Shown in pieces: positions 7,438-15,936 of a DNA stretch of 64,000 nt. The stretch is taken from the NCBI GenBank assembly GCA_910575275.1, contig CAJTEE010000001.1, positions 124,001-188,000 on the forward strand, given 5' to 3'. The stretch comes from Lachnospiraceae bacterium (lineage in GTDB: Bacteria > Bacillota > Clostridia > Lachnospirales > Lachnospiraceae). The stretch's first letter is position 1. Every line of letters starts with the position of its first letter. Under the pieces are notes generated by a model, which saw only the letters and a program-made list of their open reading frames with translations, ran no database searches and had not been told where the DNA came from. The translations under genes were made by a program, and so were the position numbers.

Positions 7438-8955
7438 ATGATTGATTTTTTTCGGAAACATACCCTGATTGCCGGAACTCTGCTTTTGACGGCTGCCGGC
7501 TTTGCCTCGCGGTTTTTGGGCTTTTTCTACCGCATTTTTTTGTCCCGTGCCATCGGTGCAGAAGGCCTTGGGCTTTACCAGATGATTTTCCCGATCTTCG
7601 GCGTCTGTTTTTCTCTGTGCGCAGGCGCCATCCAGACGGCAATCTCCCGTTTTGTGGCCGCTGACACAAAACGGGCAGCCAAAATCCTGCGCACGGGCTT
7701 TTTCGTTTCTTTTTCCCTTGCGCTTGCGCTCGCCCTTGTAATCTGGCGCGGAGCCGATTTTCTGGCTGTACATATTCTTCTGGAACCGCGCTGTGCGCCT
7801 CTCCTTCCCGCACTGGCCCTGGCAATTCCCTGTACCTCTATCCATGCCTGTATCTGCGGATATTATTATGGAATGCAAAAGGTGCATGTTCCTGCTCTCG
7901 CTCAGCTCGTGGAACAATGCACCCGTATACTCGGCGTCTTTTTGATCGCAGGCGTCTGCCGGGAGCAGGGAATTCCCCTGACCGTCACTCTGGCCGTCGC
8001 CGGACTTGCCATCGGAGAAGCGGGCTCTGCGCTGTTCACTCTCCTGGCCTATCTTTTATTTGGCACGAAGGAAGCTCCAACACGCCCGGACAACACAGCC
8101 ATTGCACGTCCGCTGCTTCTTTTGGCGGTGCCCCTGATGGCAAACCGTCTTGTCATGAATCTCTTACAGAGCGCTGAGGCAATCCTGATCCCGAGCCGCC
8201 TGCAGCTTTTCGGACTCACACAGTCGGCGGCCCTTAGCATTTACGGCGTGCTGACCGGAATGGCAATGTCCTTTATCATGTTTCCGTCTGCCATCGTAAA
8301 TTCTCTGGCCGTCGTCCTGCTGCCCTCGGTCGCCAGAGCCCAGTCTGACGGAAACGACACGCGAATCGAAAAAAGCATCTCCATGTCCTTTCGATACAGC
8401 CTTTATATGGGGATCCTCTGCATCGGGATCTTCACGGTATTCGGCGAACGCCTAGGCGTCCAGGTATTCAAAAACGAGGACGCCGGAAGCTTTATCACGA
8501 TTCTGGCCTGGCTCTGCCCCTTTCTCTATCTCGCGACAACGATGGGCAGCATCTTAAACGGGCTCGGAAAAACCCATTCGACCTTCCTTCATAACCTGGC
8601 CGCCCTGCTTTTACGGCTTGCCTTCGTCATCTTCATGGTCCCGCGCTTTGGAATTCTGGCGTATTTGTGGGGTATGCTGGCCAGCGAGCTGCTGCTCTCT
8701 CTGCTGCACATTTTTTCCCTGTCGAGAGCCATCAATTTTTCGCCGGACGTATGGGAGATGCTCGTAAAGCCGATCTTCTGCCTGTGTGTGGCACTCGGCA
8801 TTTTTTCCCTGTTCCCGGAAAGCTTCTCCGTTTTAAAGGAACTGCCGCCGTTTTTTACTACCGTGTTTCAGATGGGGCTCGTCTGTCTCGGCTATGGGCT
8901 TATGCTGCTTTTATTCCATCAGCCCCGTCACTCGTCGAACTCGACTGTCACATAG
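7438..8955 (+). CDS. SpoVB/MurJ-like lipid flippase (MOP superfamily)
   Basis: Polytopic membrane protein of about 505 aa with some 12-14 hydrophobic segments. The N-terminus TLIAGTLLLTAAGFASRFLG and 'RIFLSRAIGAEGLGLYQM' are typical of the stage V sporulation protein B branch, which is implicated in lipid-linked peptidoglycan precursor transport during spore cortex formation. The upstream GTG at 7423 overlaps the GGAG ribosome site, so ATG 7438 is the start. Its 3' end overlaps the convergent small gene by 28 bp. Several spoVB paralogues are usual in clostridia, so a vegetative role is also possible. Confidence 0.88.
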   Translation: MIDFFRKHTLIAGTLLLTAAGFASRFLGFFYRIFLSRAIGAEGLGLYQMIFPIFGVCFSLCAGAIQTAISRFVAADTKRAAKILRTGFFVSFSLALALALVIWRGADFLAVHILLEPRCAPLLPALALAIPCTSIHACICGYYYGMQKVHVPALAQLVEQCTRILGVFLIAGVCREQGIPLTVTLAVAGLAIGEAGSALFTLLAYLLFGTKEAPTRPDNTAIARPLLLLAVPLMANRLVMNLLQSAEAILIPSRLQLFGLTQSAALSIYGVLTGMAMSFIMFPSAIVNSLAVVLLPSVARAQSDGNDTRIEKSISMSFRYSLYMGILCIGIFTVFGERLGVQVFKNEDAGSFITILAWLCPFLYLATTMGSILNGLGKTHSTFLHNLAALLLRLAFVIFMVPRFGILAYLWGMLASELLLSLLHIFSLSRAINFSPDVWEMLVKPIFCLCVALGIFSLFPESFSVLKELPPFFTTVFQMGLVCLGYGLMLLLFHQPRHSSNSTVT

Positions 8956-9158
8956 TATCCGCGCGCGTTCTGCTCGATCGCTTTCACGATGCCCTGCCGA
9001 CTTTTTAACCGCTCGTTAAACTTAAACAGCCCCGACATTGCCACGGCCGGCTCAATCATGTAGTTTACGTTCACCGGCGTTACGGACTCGCTGACCTCCA
9101 CGGTCTGCCCCTCCGTGACAAGCCCGGGGCGTTCCATTTTAAATACGATTTCTCTCAA
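8928..9158 (-). CDS. Conserved small protein downstream of apt, function unknown
   Basis: 76 aa, mildly acidic, no signal or membrane segment, with a mixed alpha/beta look (VNVNYMIEPAVAMSGLFKFN, then a YYVTVEFDE end). The start is TTG at 9158, 10 nt after GAGGGG; an ATG at codon 8 is the alternative. It lies 5 bp after apt in the same operon and overlaps the 3' end of the convergent flippase gene. I do not recognise the family. Confidence 0.65.
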   Translation of the reverse strand: MREIVFKMERPGLVTEGQTVEVSESVTPVNVNYMIEPAVAMSGLFKFNERLKSRQGIVKAIEQNARGYYVTVEFDE

Positions 9159-9163
9159 AGAAC

Positions 9164-9688
9164 TTATTTCCCCTCATAGATGATCGCAGATTCCACGTCA
9201 TACTTCGAAAGCTTCTTCCTGCCCTCAAGGCCGGCCAGCTCCATGACAAAGCAGATTTTTACGATCTCTCCTCCCAGCTTTTCCACGAGCTTTGCGATCG
9301 CCTCCACCGTGCCTCCGGTTGCAATCAGGTCGTCGATGATTACGACCTTCTGGCCGGGCCTGATCGAATCTTTATGAAGCTCGACCGTTCCGGTTCCGTA
9401 TTCCAGCTCGTATTCCATCGAGACGGTCTCTCTGGGGAGCTTCCCGGGCTTTCTGGCCAGGACGAATGCCTTATTTTTCTCATAGGCCACCGGCGTCCCG
9501 AAGATAAAGCCCCTGGACTCCGCGCCGACGACCACGTCAAAGTCCACATCCTTCAGCATGGAAAGCAGACTGTCGATCGCGAGACGAAGCCCCTCCGGAT
9601 CCTGTAAAATTGACGTTACATCCCGAAATATGATCCCCGGCTCTGGGAAATCCGGAATGCTTACCACATAATCTTCTAATTTTTTCAT
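9164..9688 (-). CDS. apt: Adenine phosphoribosyltransferase
   Basis: Purine salvage enzyme: adenine + PRPP to AMP + PPi. 174 aa. The PRPP-binding motif VVIIDDLIATGGTVEA and flexible-loop region (ARKPGKLPRETVSMEYELEY) are intact; the N-terminus is YVVSIPDFPEPGIIFRDVTS. ATG 9688 follows GAGGAGGGACAAAGG; the longer reading to 9724 has no better site. A small unknown gene follows in the operon. Confidence 0.97.
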   Translation of the reverse strand: MKKLEDYVVSIPDFPEPGIIFRDVTSILQDPEGLRLAIDSLLSMLKDVDFDVVVGAESRGFIFGTPVAYEKNKAFVLARKPGKLPRETVSMEYELEYGTGTVELHKDSIRPGQKVVIIDDLIATGGTVEAIAKLVEKLGGEIVKICFVMELAGLEGRKKLSKYDVESAIIYEGK

Positions 9689-9736
9689 CCTTTGTCCCTC
9701 CTCATTTTGCTCGGACTCTATCAAAAAATCATCCTA

Positions 9737-9765
9737 ATCATAGCACAATTCATTTTCCATGGCAA
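9737..9765 (-). promoter_or_regulatory. Promoter of apt
   Basis: Minus strand -35 TTGCCA (9760-9765), 17-bp spacer, -10 TATGAT (9737-9742). Good consensus and position relative to ATG 9688. Confidence 0.75.
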
Positions 9766-9799
9766 TATTCATATTCTTGTGCCTGTCCGCATATATTTT

Positions 9800-9945
9800 G
9801 AGGAGTGGAGGGGGAGTGGCGAAGGGTCCGCAGAGACCGGGGCCGGCAGGCGGGGCGGTGCAGCCAAGCTTCGGTGCTGGAAGCTCTAAGCCCCTGGCGG
9901 CCCCGGTCTCTGCTACGCGTTTTCGTGAGTGGAGAAGGGATGTGT
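9800..9945. repeat. GC-rich palindromic dispersed repeat, copy A (complete)
   Basis: This intergenic block has perfect 15-16 bp inverted arms, GCAGAGACCGGGGCC (9830-9844) and its complement (9899-9913). They are flanked outside by imperfect mirrored purine/pyrimidine arms (GGAGTGGCGAAGGG / TTCGTGAGTGGAGAAGGG). The right half, reverse-complemented, matches copies at about 11210-11262 and 23098-23200. Short ORFs in it are not credible genes. REP/BIME- or MITE-like. Confidence 0.7.
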
Positions 9946-10010
9946 TCTGGCCGAAATGGTTGGTTGTTGCTTTATTTTTTTAACTGTTTGTTGAAAGGGG
10001 AATGTTTGTC

Positions 10011-11180
10011 ATGTCAAAGGTCCGGCTTAGCAGATCTAAACTGATTATTTTTGTTCAGCTTCTTATTTTGTTTTTTCTTGTTCTGTCGCTTTGTCTGAAA
10101 AGCCGGGAGGCGGCGGCTAAGAATACGTTTCTGCCCGGGCAGGAGACGCAGACGGAGCCAAAGCAGGATTTTATTCATTGGGTCGATTTTACTGTTCCCG
10201 CGAGTGTTTTGGAGAAGGCCTTCCGGCTGGATATCTCCACCTGCCAGGATACGGTCCATCTTGACTGGATCGAGCTTTTGGCCTGGCTTGGGGCGCGTTA
10301 TGGAGGGGATTTTTCGCGTTTTAAACAGACGGATCTGGACGCGCTGGCCGAACGCCTTAAAGGCGGGGAAACGATGGATGTATTGGCAAAGGATATGAAG
10401 TATTATTCATATTATCATGAGGCTTACACCGCTGTCTTAGGCGGTATGGTCGGGTATTTTGAACAGGAAATCGACACCGCGGATGCGCCTGTACCTGCTG
10501 AAACCGGCACGCAGGCCGCCACTCCCCCAGAAGCCGGCGCGGCCTCCGAATCGGGTGCCGCTCCCGGTACGGACGGAACCGGCCAAGGCGGCCCCTCCAA
10601 GGTCTGGGTCACAAAGTACGGCCTGAAAGCCTATTCCCCAATTGCAAAGGGCTTTCCCTATAATGATTATGACGATTTCGGCGTCGCGCGCTCCTACGGC
10701 TTTAAGCGCCAGCATCTTGGGCACGACATGATGGGGCAGGTCGGCACGCCCGTGATCGCTGTCGAATCCGGCACCGTCGAGGCGCTCGGCTGGAATCAGT
10801 ACGGCGGCTGGCGCATCGGCATCCGCAGCTTTGACCAAAAACGCTATTATTACTACGCCCATCTGCGGAAAAATTATCCCTACCAGAGCAATCTTGAAGT
10901 CGGCAGCACCGTCACCGCCGGAGATGTCATCGGCTACCTCGGCCGCACCGGCTACAGCACCAAAGAAAACACCAACAACATCGACACTCCCCATCTGCAC
11001 TTCGGCCTGCAGCTCATCTTCGATGAATCACAAAAAGAAGGCAACAACGAGATCTGGATCGACTGCTACGAACTCGTCCAATTCCTTCACATGAACCAAA
11101 GTCAGGTAGTAAAAGTCGAAGGAACCAAAGAATGGACACGCATTTACAATCAAAAAGACCCCGCCCCACTCAACAACTAA
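10011..11180 (+). CDS. Membrane-anchored M23 peptidase (LytM-type endopeptidase)
   Basis: About 389 aa. Signal-anchor segment at about 10-28, an extracytoplasmic region with an Ala/Pro/Gly/Thr-rich spacer (about 155-195), then an M23 domain. The zinc site is visible as HLGHD and HLHFG, with the YAHL motif between. It would cleave peptide cross-links in peptidoglycan; sporulation or cell separation roles are possible. ATG 10011 is chosen over 10002 because AAAGGGG is too close to the first. The gene stands alone, between repeat copies A and B. Confidence 0.88.
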   Translation: MSKVRLSRSKLIIFVQLLILFFLVLSLCLKSREAAAKNTFLPGQETQTEPKQDFIHWVDFTVPASVLEKAFRLDISTCQDTVHLDWIELLAWLGARYGGDFSRFKQTDLDALAERLKGGETMDVLAKDMKYYSYYHEAYTAVLGGMVGYFEQEIDTADAPVPAETGTQAATPPEAGAASESGAAPGTDGTGQGGPSKVWVTKYGLKAYSPIAKGFPYNDYDDFGVARSYGFKRQHLGHDMMGQVGTPVIAVESGTVEALGWNQYGGWRIGIRSFDQKRYYYYAHLRKNYPYQSNLEVGSTVTAGDVIGYLGRTGYSTKENTNNIDTPHLHFGLQLIFDESQKEGNNEIWIDCYELVQFLHMNQSQVVKVEGTKEWTRIYNQKDPAPLNN

Positions 11181-11209
11181 TCCCCCTTACACTCCCCCAT
11201 CTTTTTCTC

Positions 11210-11262
11210 TCATCTCTCACTCCCGAAGCAGCGCAACAGAGCCCGGTGCCGGCAGACCCTAC
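11210..11262. repeat. GC-rich dispersed repeat, copy B (partial)
   Basis: The stretch CTCACTCCCGAAGCAGCG followed by CAACAGAGCCCGGTGCCGGC matches one arm of copies A and C. It lies between the M23 gene and the convergent DUF3842 gene, and may partly overlap the latter's 3' end. Confidence 0.55.
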
Positions 11263-11666
11263 TTCATTTCCTCCCTCACTGCCTCAACCACCAGCCTCAC
11301 ATATTCCCCAAGCGGCAGCTCCCTGCAGCCCACGACAAAATGCTGGCAGCGGTTGACCGGCAGAAGGATCTTTTTCGCCGGGCTCTGCCCGATCGCCACG
11401 GCCATGGCCGGCGTGATCTCCCCTAAAAGAGAATCCGCAATCACGATTCCCATCGGCCCGATGATCAGATCCGCCTGCCTGCATCCGACAACGGCCGGGT
11501 TTTCCCCGGTCGCGCCTTCGTCTGCGCCTGCCTTTAACATCGCGGCGGTTGCGATGCTGTTTGTCCCGACTGCCAGGATCTCAGCCTCGGGAAATTGTTT
11601 CTTTAACTGCTCGACGATGCTCTTTCCCATTCTTCCGCCCTGGCCATCCATCACCATAATTTTCAT
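11259..11666 (-). CDS. DUF3842 family protein
   Basis: 135 aa, cytoplasmic. Begins MKIMVMDGQGGRMGKSIVEQ, a glycine-rich Rossmann-like start, with LAVGTNSIATAAMLKAGADE and ADLIIGPMGIVIADSLLGEI in the middle, as in the clostridial DUF3842 family. Biochemical role unknown. Its start overlaps the end of the PanE-like gene by 4 bp, so they are cotranscribed. Confidence 0.85.
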   Translation of the reverse strand: MKIMVMDGQGGRMGKSIVEQLKKQFPEAEILAVGTNSIATAAMLKAGADEGATGENPAVVGCRQADLIIGPMGIVIADSLLGEITPAMAVAIGQSPAKKILLPVNRCQHFVVGCRELPLGEYVRLVVEAVREEMK

Positions 11667-12583
11667 GCGCGTCGTTCCTCTCCTTCCAGCTCCCGGATCC
11701 TTTCGTAAAGAAATTCATTCACCGGAAGCGAGATCCCGGCCTCCTTCGCCAGACGCAGCATGGTTCCGCTAAAAAGCTCCACCTCCGTCTTTCTCCCGGC
11801 CCGCATATCCTGGCACATGGAGGTAAAGCCCTCCGGATTCAGCGTATCAAGCAGTGAAAGCCAGTCCGCGAGATCCTCATCTGTCAGCTCCACATCCTGG
11901 TACGCCGCGACCCGCTGTACCTCCTTCATCGCCTCGATCATCATGGTGCGGGCCTCCCCCTCTTTCTGCACAGCCCCATAGGGGGCACCGTATACCGCCG
12001 TCACCTGGTTGACTCCGGTGTTGAGCATGAGCTTGCTCCACTGTTTTTTCACCACGTCATCCGGGATCTCGTAGGCAAGCCCGACCCGCTCAAAAAGCTC
12101 CTGCACTGCCGAAAGCCGTTCATCCTGGCTCTTGTCTTTATTTCCGACGGAGATGTAACCGACATTTTTGTATGTGACCGTCTCTTTGTCCTTTCCTGCA
12201 TCCATGCCCTGCACGCAGGCATACAGCACATGCCGCGCCCCAAACGCTTCCTCGAGAAGCTGTTCGCTTGTGATGCCGTTTAATACGGAAAGTATGAGCG
12301 TTTTTTCTCCCACAAAGGGCCTCACGGCCTCAATCGCCGCCTGCATCCCCATAAATTTAACCGCAAAGATCAAAAGATCCGTCTCCACGGCCTCCGCGGG
12401 CGTGCGGTAAGAAAAGGAACAGCACTCTCCGTTGCAGAAAAGCTCTGTCTCCCGATAGCGCGCCGTGCGTTTCTCATCCGCGATAAAAAACACATTTTCA
12501 TTCCCCAGGCTGTCTGCCAGGCATTTGCCGTACATGACGCCCAATGCACCGCGGCCGATGATTCCCACCGTATTGATTTTCAT
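11663..12583 (-). CDS. Ketopantoate reductase family protein (PanE/ApbA)
   Basis: 306 aa NADPH-dependent reductase. The N-terminal dinucleotide motif is GIIGRGALG. The catalytic-domain motif KQWSKLMLNTGVNQVTAVYG contains the family's conserved Lys and Asn, and TSMCQDMRAGRKTEVE is the C-terminal signature. PanE reduces 2-dehydropantoate to pantoate for CoA synthesis. No other pantothenate genes are nearby and family members differ in substrate, so only the family is assigned. Confidence 0.85.
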   Translation of the reverse strand: MKINTVGIIGRGALGVMYGKCLADSLGNENVFFIADEKRTARYRETELFCNGECCSFSYRTPAEAVETDLLIFAVKFMGMQAAIEAVRPFVGEKTLILSVLNGITSEQLLEEAFGARHVLYACVQGMDAGKDKETVTYKNVGYISVGNKDKSQDERLSAVQELFERVGLAYEIPDDVVKKQWSKLMLNTGVNQVTAVYGAPYGAVQKEGEARTMMIEAMKEVQRVAAYQDVELTDEDLADWLSLLDTLNPEGFTSMCQDMRAGRKTEVELFSGTMLRLAKEAGISLPVNEFLYERIRELEGEERRA

Positions 12584-12613
12584 GCCATATCATTCCCTTC
12601 TTTATACATGAGC

Positions 12614-12663
12614 ACTCTCGGAAACTCCCTTGCACTCATCTTTGCGGCTGACTTTCCGAGAGT
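12614..12663. terminator. Long-loop inverted repeat between operons
   Basis: Perfect 11-bp arms ACTCTCGGAAA (12614-12624) and TTTCCGAGAGT (12653-12663) with a 28-nt loop and no T-run. It lies 12 bp after the TPM gene stop (minus strand). It may be a weak terminator or an RNA stabiliser. Confidence 0.4.
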
Positions 12664-12675
12664 ACTCTATATGCT

Positions 12676-13587
12676 CTAAAACTTCCGCCCGCCACCGCCA
12701 AACGAACGGCCGCCACTCCGATGTGTCAAAGATCGGCCTCCTCCTGAAAAACCGCCCCCTGATCCTCTGGAGCCTCCGGAGCTTTTCGCCGCAGCGATCA
12801 TAGTATGCGTCACATAACTTCCCAAAAGCACGTCGGACATATTAAGCCCCCGCGTAAACGCGCTGTCTTTCCGGTAGGAAAGCTTAAAATTCGCTGCCAA
12901 CCGTGAATCCCTGTCCTTCATCCCGTACTCCCGCACGACGCTCCCGACCGCAGCCAGGCCGCAGACGGCCGCCACAAGGACGGCAAAGGCAATCTCATAC
13001 CAGGTCAGGCTGTGATATCGGCTTTTCTTTCCCGTCTCGACATCCTCATTATACTGGTCTCTGGCAATCCCGTTTTCATAACAGATCTTCGTATCGGCAA
13101 GAAACGCCTGCGCCGTCTCGTAATAGCTGCCCTCGGATATGTATGCATATGCATCGTCCAGGATCGCCTCGATCCGGCTGTCTGTCAGATACCGGATCAT
13201 CTTCCCCGAGGTCGCAATCCAAAGCTCCCGCTCATCCATGTCGATCAGAAACAGAACGCCGTCGTATGCGTCTCCCGTACCCAGGCCGGCCGAAATATAA
13301 AAGCTGTCCGCGTATTCCTGCGCGCTTCCTTCGTGTTCGTCGGTTGTCACGATCGCCACGTCCATCCGCATCGTTTCCGCCAGAGCCGCCGCATCTTCGG
13401 AGAGCGCCGCCTTCTCATCAGGCGAAAACAGGCCGGCAAAGTCATAGACTCTCTCCGTCCCGGTGACTTTTGTCTGTGTCTCAAGGGCCCAGGCAGACAG
13501 CCGAAGGCAGGGCAGGCCGCAGGCAGTCAAAACCAACGCACAGAGAAACACACACAGGCCCATATACCGTCGTCTTACCGTCTTCAT
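12676..13587 (-). CDS. TPM-domain membrane protein (YdjH-like)
   Basis: 303 aa. Signal or anchor segment near the N-terminus (about residues 9-30). Extracytoplasmic TPM domain follows (VYDFAGLFSPDEKAALSEDA, then YDGVLFLIDMDERELWIATS). Then a membrane segment (WYEIAFAVLVAAVCGLAAVG), and a Gly/Ser-rich tail ending SFGGGGRKF. Start ATG 13587 follows AGGAGGG and overlaps the upstream TGA; the longer 13620 reading lacks support. Gene order SPFH, zinc ribbon, TPM matches the B. subtilis pspA-ydjGHI stress module, where YdjH helps hold YdjI at the membrane. Confidence 0.85.
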   Translation of the reverse strand: MKTVRRRYMGLCVFLCALVLTACGLPCLRLSAWALETQTKVTGTERVYDFAGLFSPDEKAALSEDAAALAETMRMDVAIVTTDEHEGSAQEYADSFYISAGLGTGDAYDGVLFLIDMDERELWIATSGKMIRYLTDSRIEAILDDAYAYISEGSYYETAQAFLADTKICYENGIARDQYNEDVETGKKSRYHSLTWYEIAFAVLVAAVCGLAAVGSVVREYGMKDRDSRLAANFKLSYRKDSAFTRGLNMSDVLLGSYVTHTMIAAAKSSGGSRGSGGGFSGGGRSLTHRSGGRSFGGGGRKF

Positions 13588-14624
13588 AGGAACCACCCTC
13601 CTGCCATAAGGACCGCGCACAACGGAAGAAACACCGCCGCAAACAGGGCCGCAAGCTTTCCTTTATCGATCGGGAGCTTCCCGCAGATTTTTCCGTTCTG
13701 CCCGTTCATCGCAAAATAATAGACCGTATTATCGGCCTTGTGCCTGTAGATCATGACCCACACCGGCAAAAGGGCATATTCCCATTTGGGATTTTTAATC
13801 CGCAGATCGCTGTCTTGCACCTGGAGGCTGTTATATCCCTCCACGCTTTCCTTAAGCTTTTGCAGCGTATAGTCTCTGACCTCCTGCTCGACCTCCGGCG
13901 CAAATTTTTTCCCTTCCATATCGCGCTTTTCCGCCTGAAATCCCGAAAGATATCCCGTGGAGAACGGAAGCATCTTTTCCATATCAAACGGCAGAACGCC
14001 CTCGACGAGCCTTCGGTCCGATTTGGAGAGGGCGTTGCGCGTCACGTTCTTTACGTCAAGCTGTCCGACCCGCTTCACCTGATACTTTTTATGCTCTGTA
14101 TACCGGATGTTTCCCGTCACCCAGGTCTTCTGACTCTCGGCCTCCGCCGCCATCTCCCCATCCACCTTACAGCTATACAAAAGGTATGGGAAATAGACGC
14201 CCGTCAGCTTCTCGAGCTGGTTATTGGCGTAAAAAGAGCGCGGAACAAACTTCTTTTTCCCGACCCATTCCAGGAAAATCTCCGTCGCCTTCTTCTTATT
14301 TACCGCAAACGGCAGCACATAATCCGGCAGGAACTCTCCGGAGAGCCGACCGGAGAGCACTACCGGATTGTGGCAGTAATAGCAAAACGAAGCCGCCGTC
14401 GTCTCGTCCGTGACGATCTCGGCGCCGCAGTTCGGGCATACGTAGAGGGCAGCCGCACGGTCGTCCTCCTCCCTCTCTCCCGTCTCCTGCTTCTTAGCCT
14501 CCTGCTTTTCCATCTCGCCCTCCGAAAACTCCGAAAGGCAGTATTCACATTTGAATTTCTGCGAGGCCGGATCAAATGTCAGCCCGCCTCCGCAGTTTGG
14601 GCACTTATAAGCCAGTAATGCCAT
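13584..14624 (-). CDS. Double zinc-ribbon membrane protein (YdjG-like)
   Basis: 346 aa. Two zinc ribbons at the N-terminus (CPNCGGG with CEYC; CPNCGAE with CYYC), separated by a charged linker. A long alpha/beta region of about 230 residues follows, then a C-terminal membrane helix (AALFAAVFLPLCAVLMAGGW). In Bacillus, YdjG partners YdjH and the SPFH protein YdjI in a membrane-stress complex. Starts 4 bp after the SPFH stop and overlaps the TPM gene. Role inferred from the operon match. Confidence 0.82.
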   Translation of the reverse strand: MALLAYKCPNCGGGLTFDPASQKFKCEYCLSEFSEGEMEKQEAKKQETGEREEDDRAAALYVCPNCGAEIVTDETTAASFCYYCHNPVVLSGRLSGEFLPDYVLPFAVNKKKATEIFLEWVGKKKFVPRSFYANNQLEKLTGVYFPYLLYSCKVDGEMAAEAESQKTWVTGNIRYTEHKKYQVKRVGQLDVKNVTRNALSKSDRRLVEGVLPFDMEKMLPFSTGYLSGFQAEKRDMEGKKFAPEVEQEVRDYTLQKLKESVEGYNSLQVQDSDLRIKNPKWEYALLPVWVMIYRHKADNTVYYFAMNGQNGKICGKLPIDKGKLAALFAAVFLPLCAVLMAGGWFL

Positions 14625-14628
14625 CGTG

Positions 14629-15924
14629 TCAGCTCCTCGGTTTGCCGCATTCCGAACAGAATTTTCCGGTGTTTACATGTCCGCATGTGCAGGTCCACTC
14701 CCCCGTGGGAACCGGCCTTGGGCTTCCGCATTCCGAACAGAATTTCCCGGTATTTACATGTCCGCAAGTACAGGTCCAGCCCCCGGAGAGCGCACTCCCC
14801 ACAGGAGTTGGGTTTCCCACACCGAAGCCGCCGGCTCCCGGCTGCCCGGTCTGCATGGAGGCCCCTCCTGCCTGACCGGCCGCGCCGGGCTGCATATTCG
14901 TCATTCCGGGCTGTCCGGGCGCACCGTAGCCCATCATCTGCATCTGCTGCATGTTGGCCGCCGAGGCCGCCCCCATGAAACCGCCCCCTGTCTGCATCCC
15001 TAAGCCGACGCCCATAAAACCGGCCATGGCGCCGCCCTGATTCGAACCGGCCGCATTAATGCCCTCGGCGATCTGTCCCTGTACGTAGCCCTCGCGGATT
15101 GTCGGATCGCTTAGCATCGCGCCGCGGTTACGGATATTGATTAGCTTCTGGGACTCCTCGTCGTAGGAGATGCTGGCGATTCCCACGGCCTGGATCTCCA
15201 TGCCGCGCATCTGCTTCCAGTCCTCGTCAAGGACATTCGCCATGTACTTGGAGAGCTCACGGCCCTTGGAGGCCACAAACGAGATCCGGTTTCCGTCCGC
15301 CGACATCTGATTGATCGCCGTCTGGAACGCCTCCAAAAATTCGTTTAAATACTGGTCGTTGATATCGTCGATGTTAACGCTCGTCTTATTCTTCGGCACG
15401 GCCTCCGCATAAAATTTGAGAGGATCCGTGATTTTGATCGAATAGGTGCCGTGTGCGCGCAAAAACAGCTCTGCATTGTAAAAGCTGTCATAATAGTTGA
15501 CCGGCGTCCGCGTACCGAACTTGATGCCCTTGATCTCCTGGAGATTGACGAAAAAGACCCGCTGCTCCTTCGGTGTCTCTCCGCCGTAACGGATCCTGTC
15601 AAAAGTCTCCTTGAGCGCATCGCCAAACTGGCCGTTAAATAAAGAAGGGAGAGACGACGTATTGACCGTGTAATAGCCTTCCTCTGCGGTATAATCAATG
15701 ATCTTGCCGCCCTCAACCAGCATCATAAACTGATTGGGGTATACCCGGATCTTCGAGCCGTTGGAGACCGTCCTGGAAGTTCCCCTGACATTCTGTCCGC
15801 GTCTCGTAAGAACGCCCTCACAGAATACCGTCGTATCGCTCATTTCTCCCGATTCGACCACCTCAAGCCACTGGTCCGCGAACGCACCGCCGACCGCACC
15901 GACTGCCGCTTTAATGATTCCCAT
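14629..15924 (-). CDS. SPFH/band-7 protein with tandem C-terminal zinc ribbons (YdjI-like)
   Basis: 431 aa. SPFH domain at about 25-280 (MGIIKAAVGAVGGAFADQWL start, VFCEGVLTRRGQNVRGTS). Then a Gly/Met/Ala/Gln-rich segment (about 290-375), then two almost identical 27-residue zinc-ribbon units (WTCTCGHVNTGKFCSECG). The DNA of the units is an 81-bp direct duplication (from about 14645 and 14726). Such proteins form membrane microdomain platforms. First gene of the module; site AGGAGGAA. No PspA homologue is adjacent, unlike in B. subtilis. Confidence 0.88.
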   Translation of the reverse strand: MGIIKAAVGAVGGAFADQWLEVVESGEMSDTTVFCEGVLTRRGQNVRGTSRTVSNGSKIRVYPNQFMMLVEGGKIIDYTAEEGYYTVNTSSLPSLFNGQFGDALKETFDRIRYGGETPKEQRVFFVNLQEIKGIKFGTRTPVNYYDSFYNAELFLRAHGTYSIKITDPLKFYAEAVPKNKTSVNIDDINDQYLNEFLEAFQTAINQMSADGNRISFVASKGRELSKYMANVLDEDWKQMRGMEIQAVGIASISYDEESQKLINIRNRGAMLSDPTIREGYVQGQIAEGINAAGSNQGGAMAGFMGVGLGMQTGGGFMGAASAANMQQMQMMGYGAPGQPGMTNMQPGAAGQAGGASMQTGQPGAGGFGVGNPTPVGSALSGGWTCTCGHVNTGKFCSECGSPRPVPTGEWTCTCGHVNTGKFCSECGKPRS

Positions 15925-15936
15925 AAAAAATTCCTC

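Noticed and set aside
7408-7917. 169-codon minus-strand ORF inside the flippase gene
   Set aside because: It lies opposite well-supported membrane segments of the SpoVB-like gene; its charged, low-complexity translation looks like an antisense shadow.
9692-10044. Short plus-strand ORFs between apt and the M23 gene
   Set aside because: They run through the apt promoter and the palindromic repeat, differ by frame, and have no family resemblance or ribosome site.
12049-12243. Small ORFs within the PanE-like gene
   Set aside because: They are out of frame with a complete, motif-bearing gene.
14645-14790. Possible CRISPR-like direct repeats
   Set aside because: Two copies only, 81 bp apart, and both encode the zinc-ribbon units of the SPFH protein in frame. 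It is a coding duplication.
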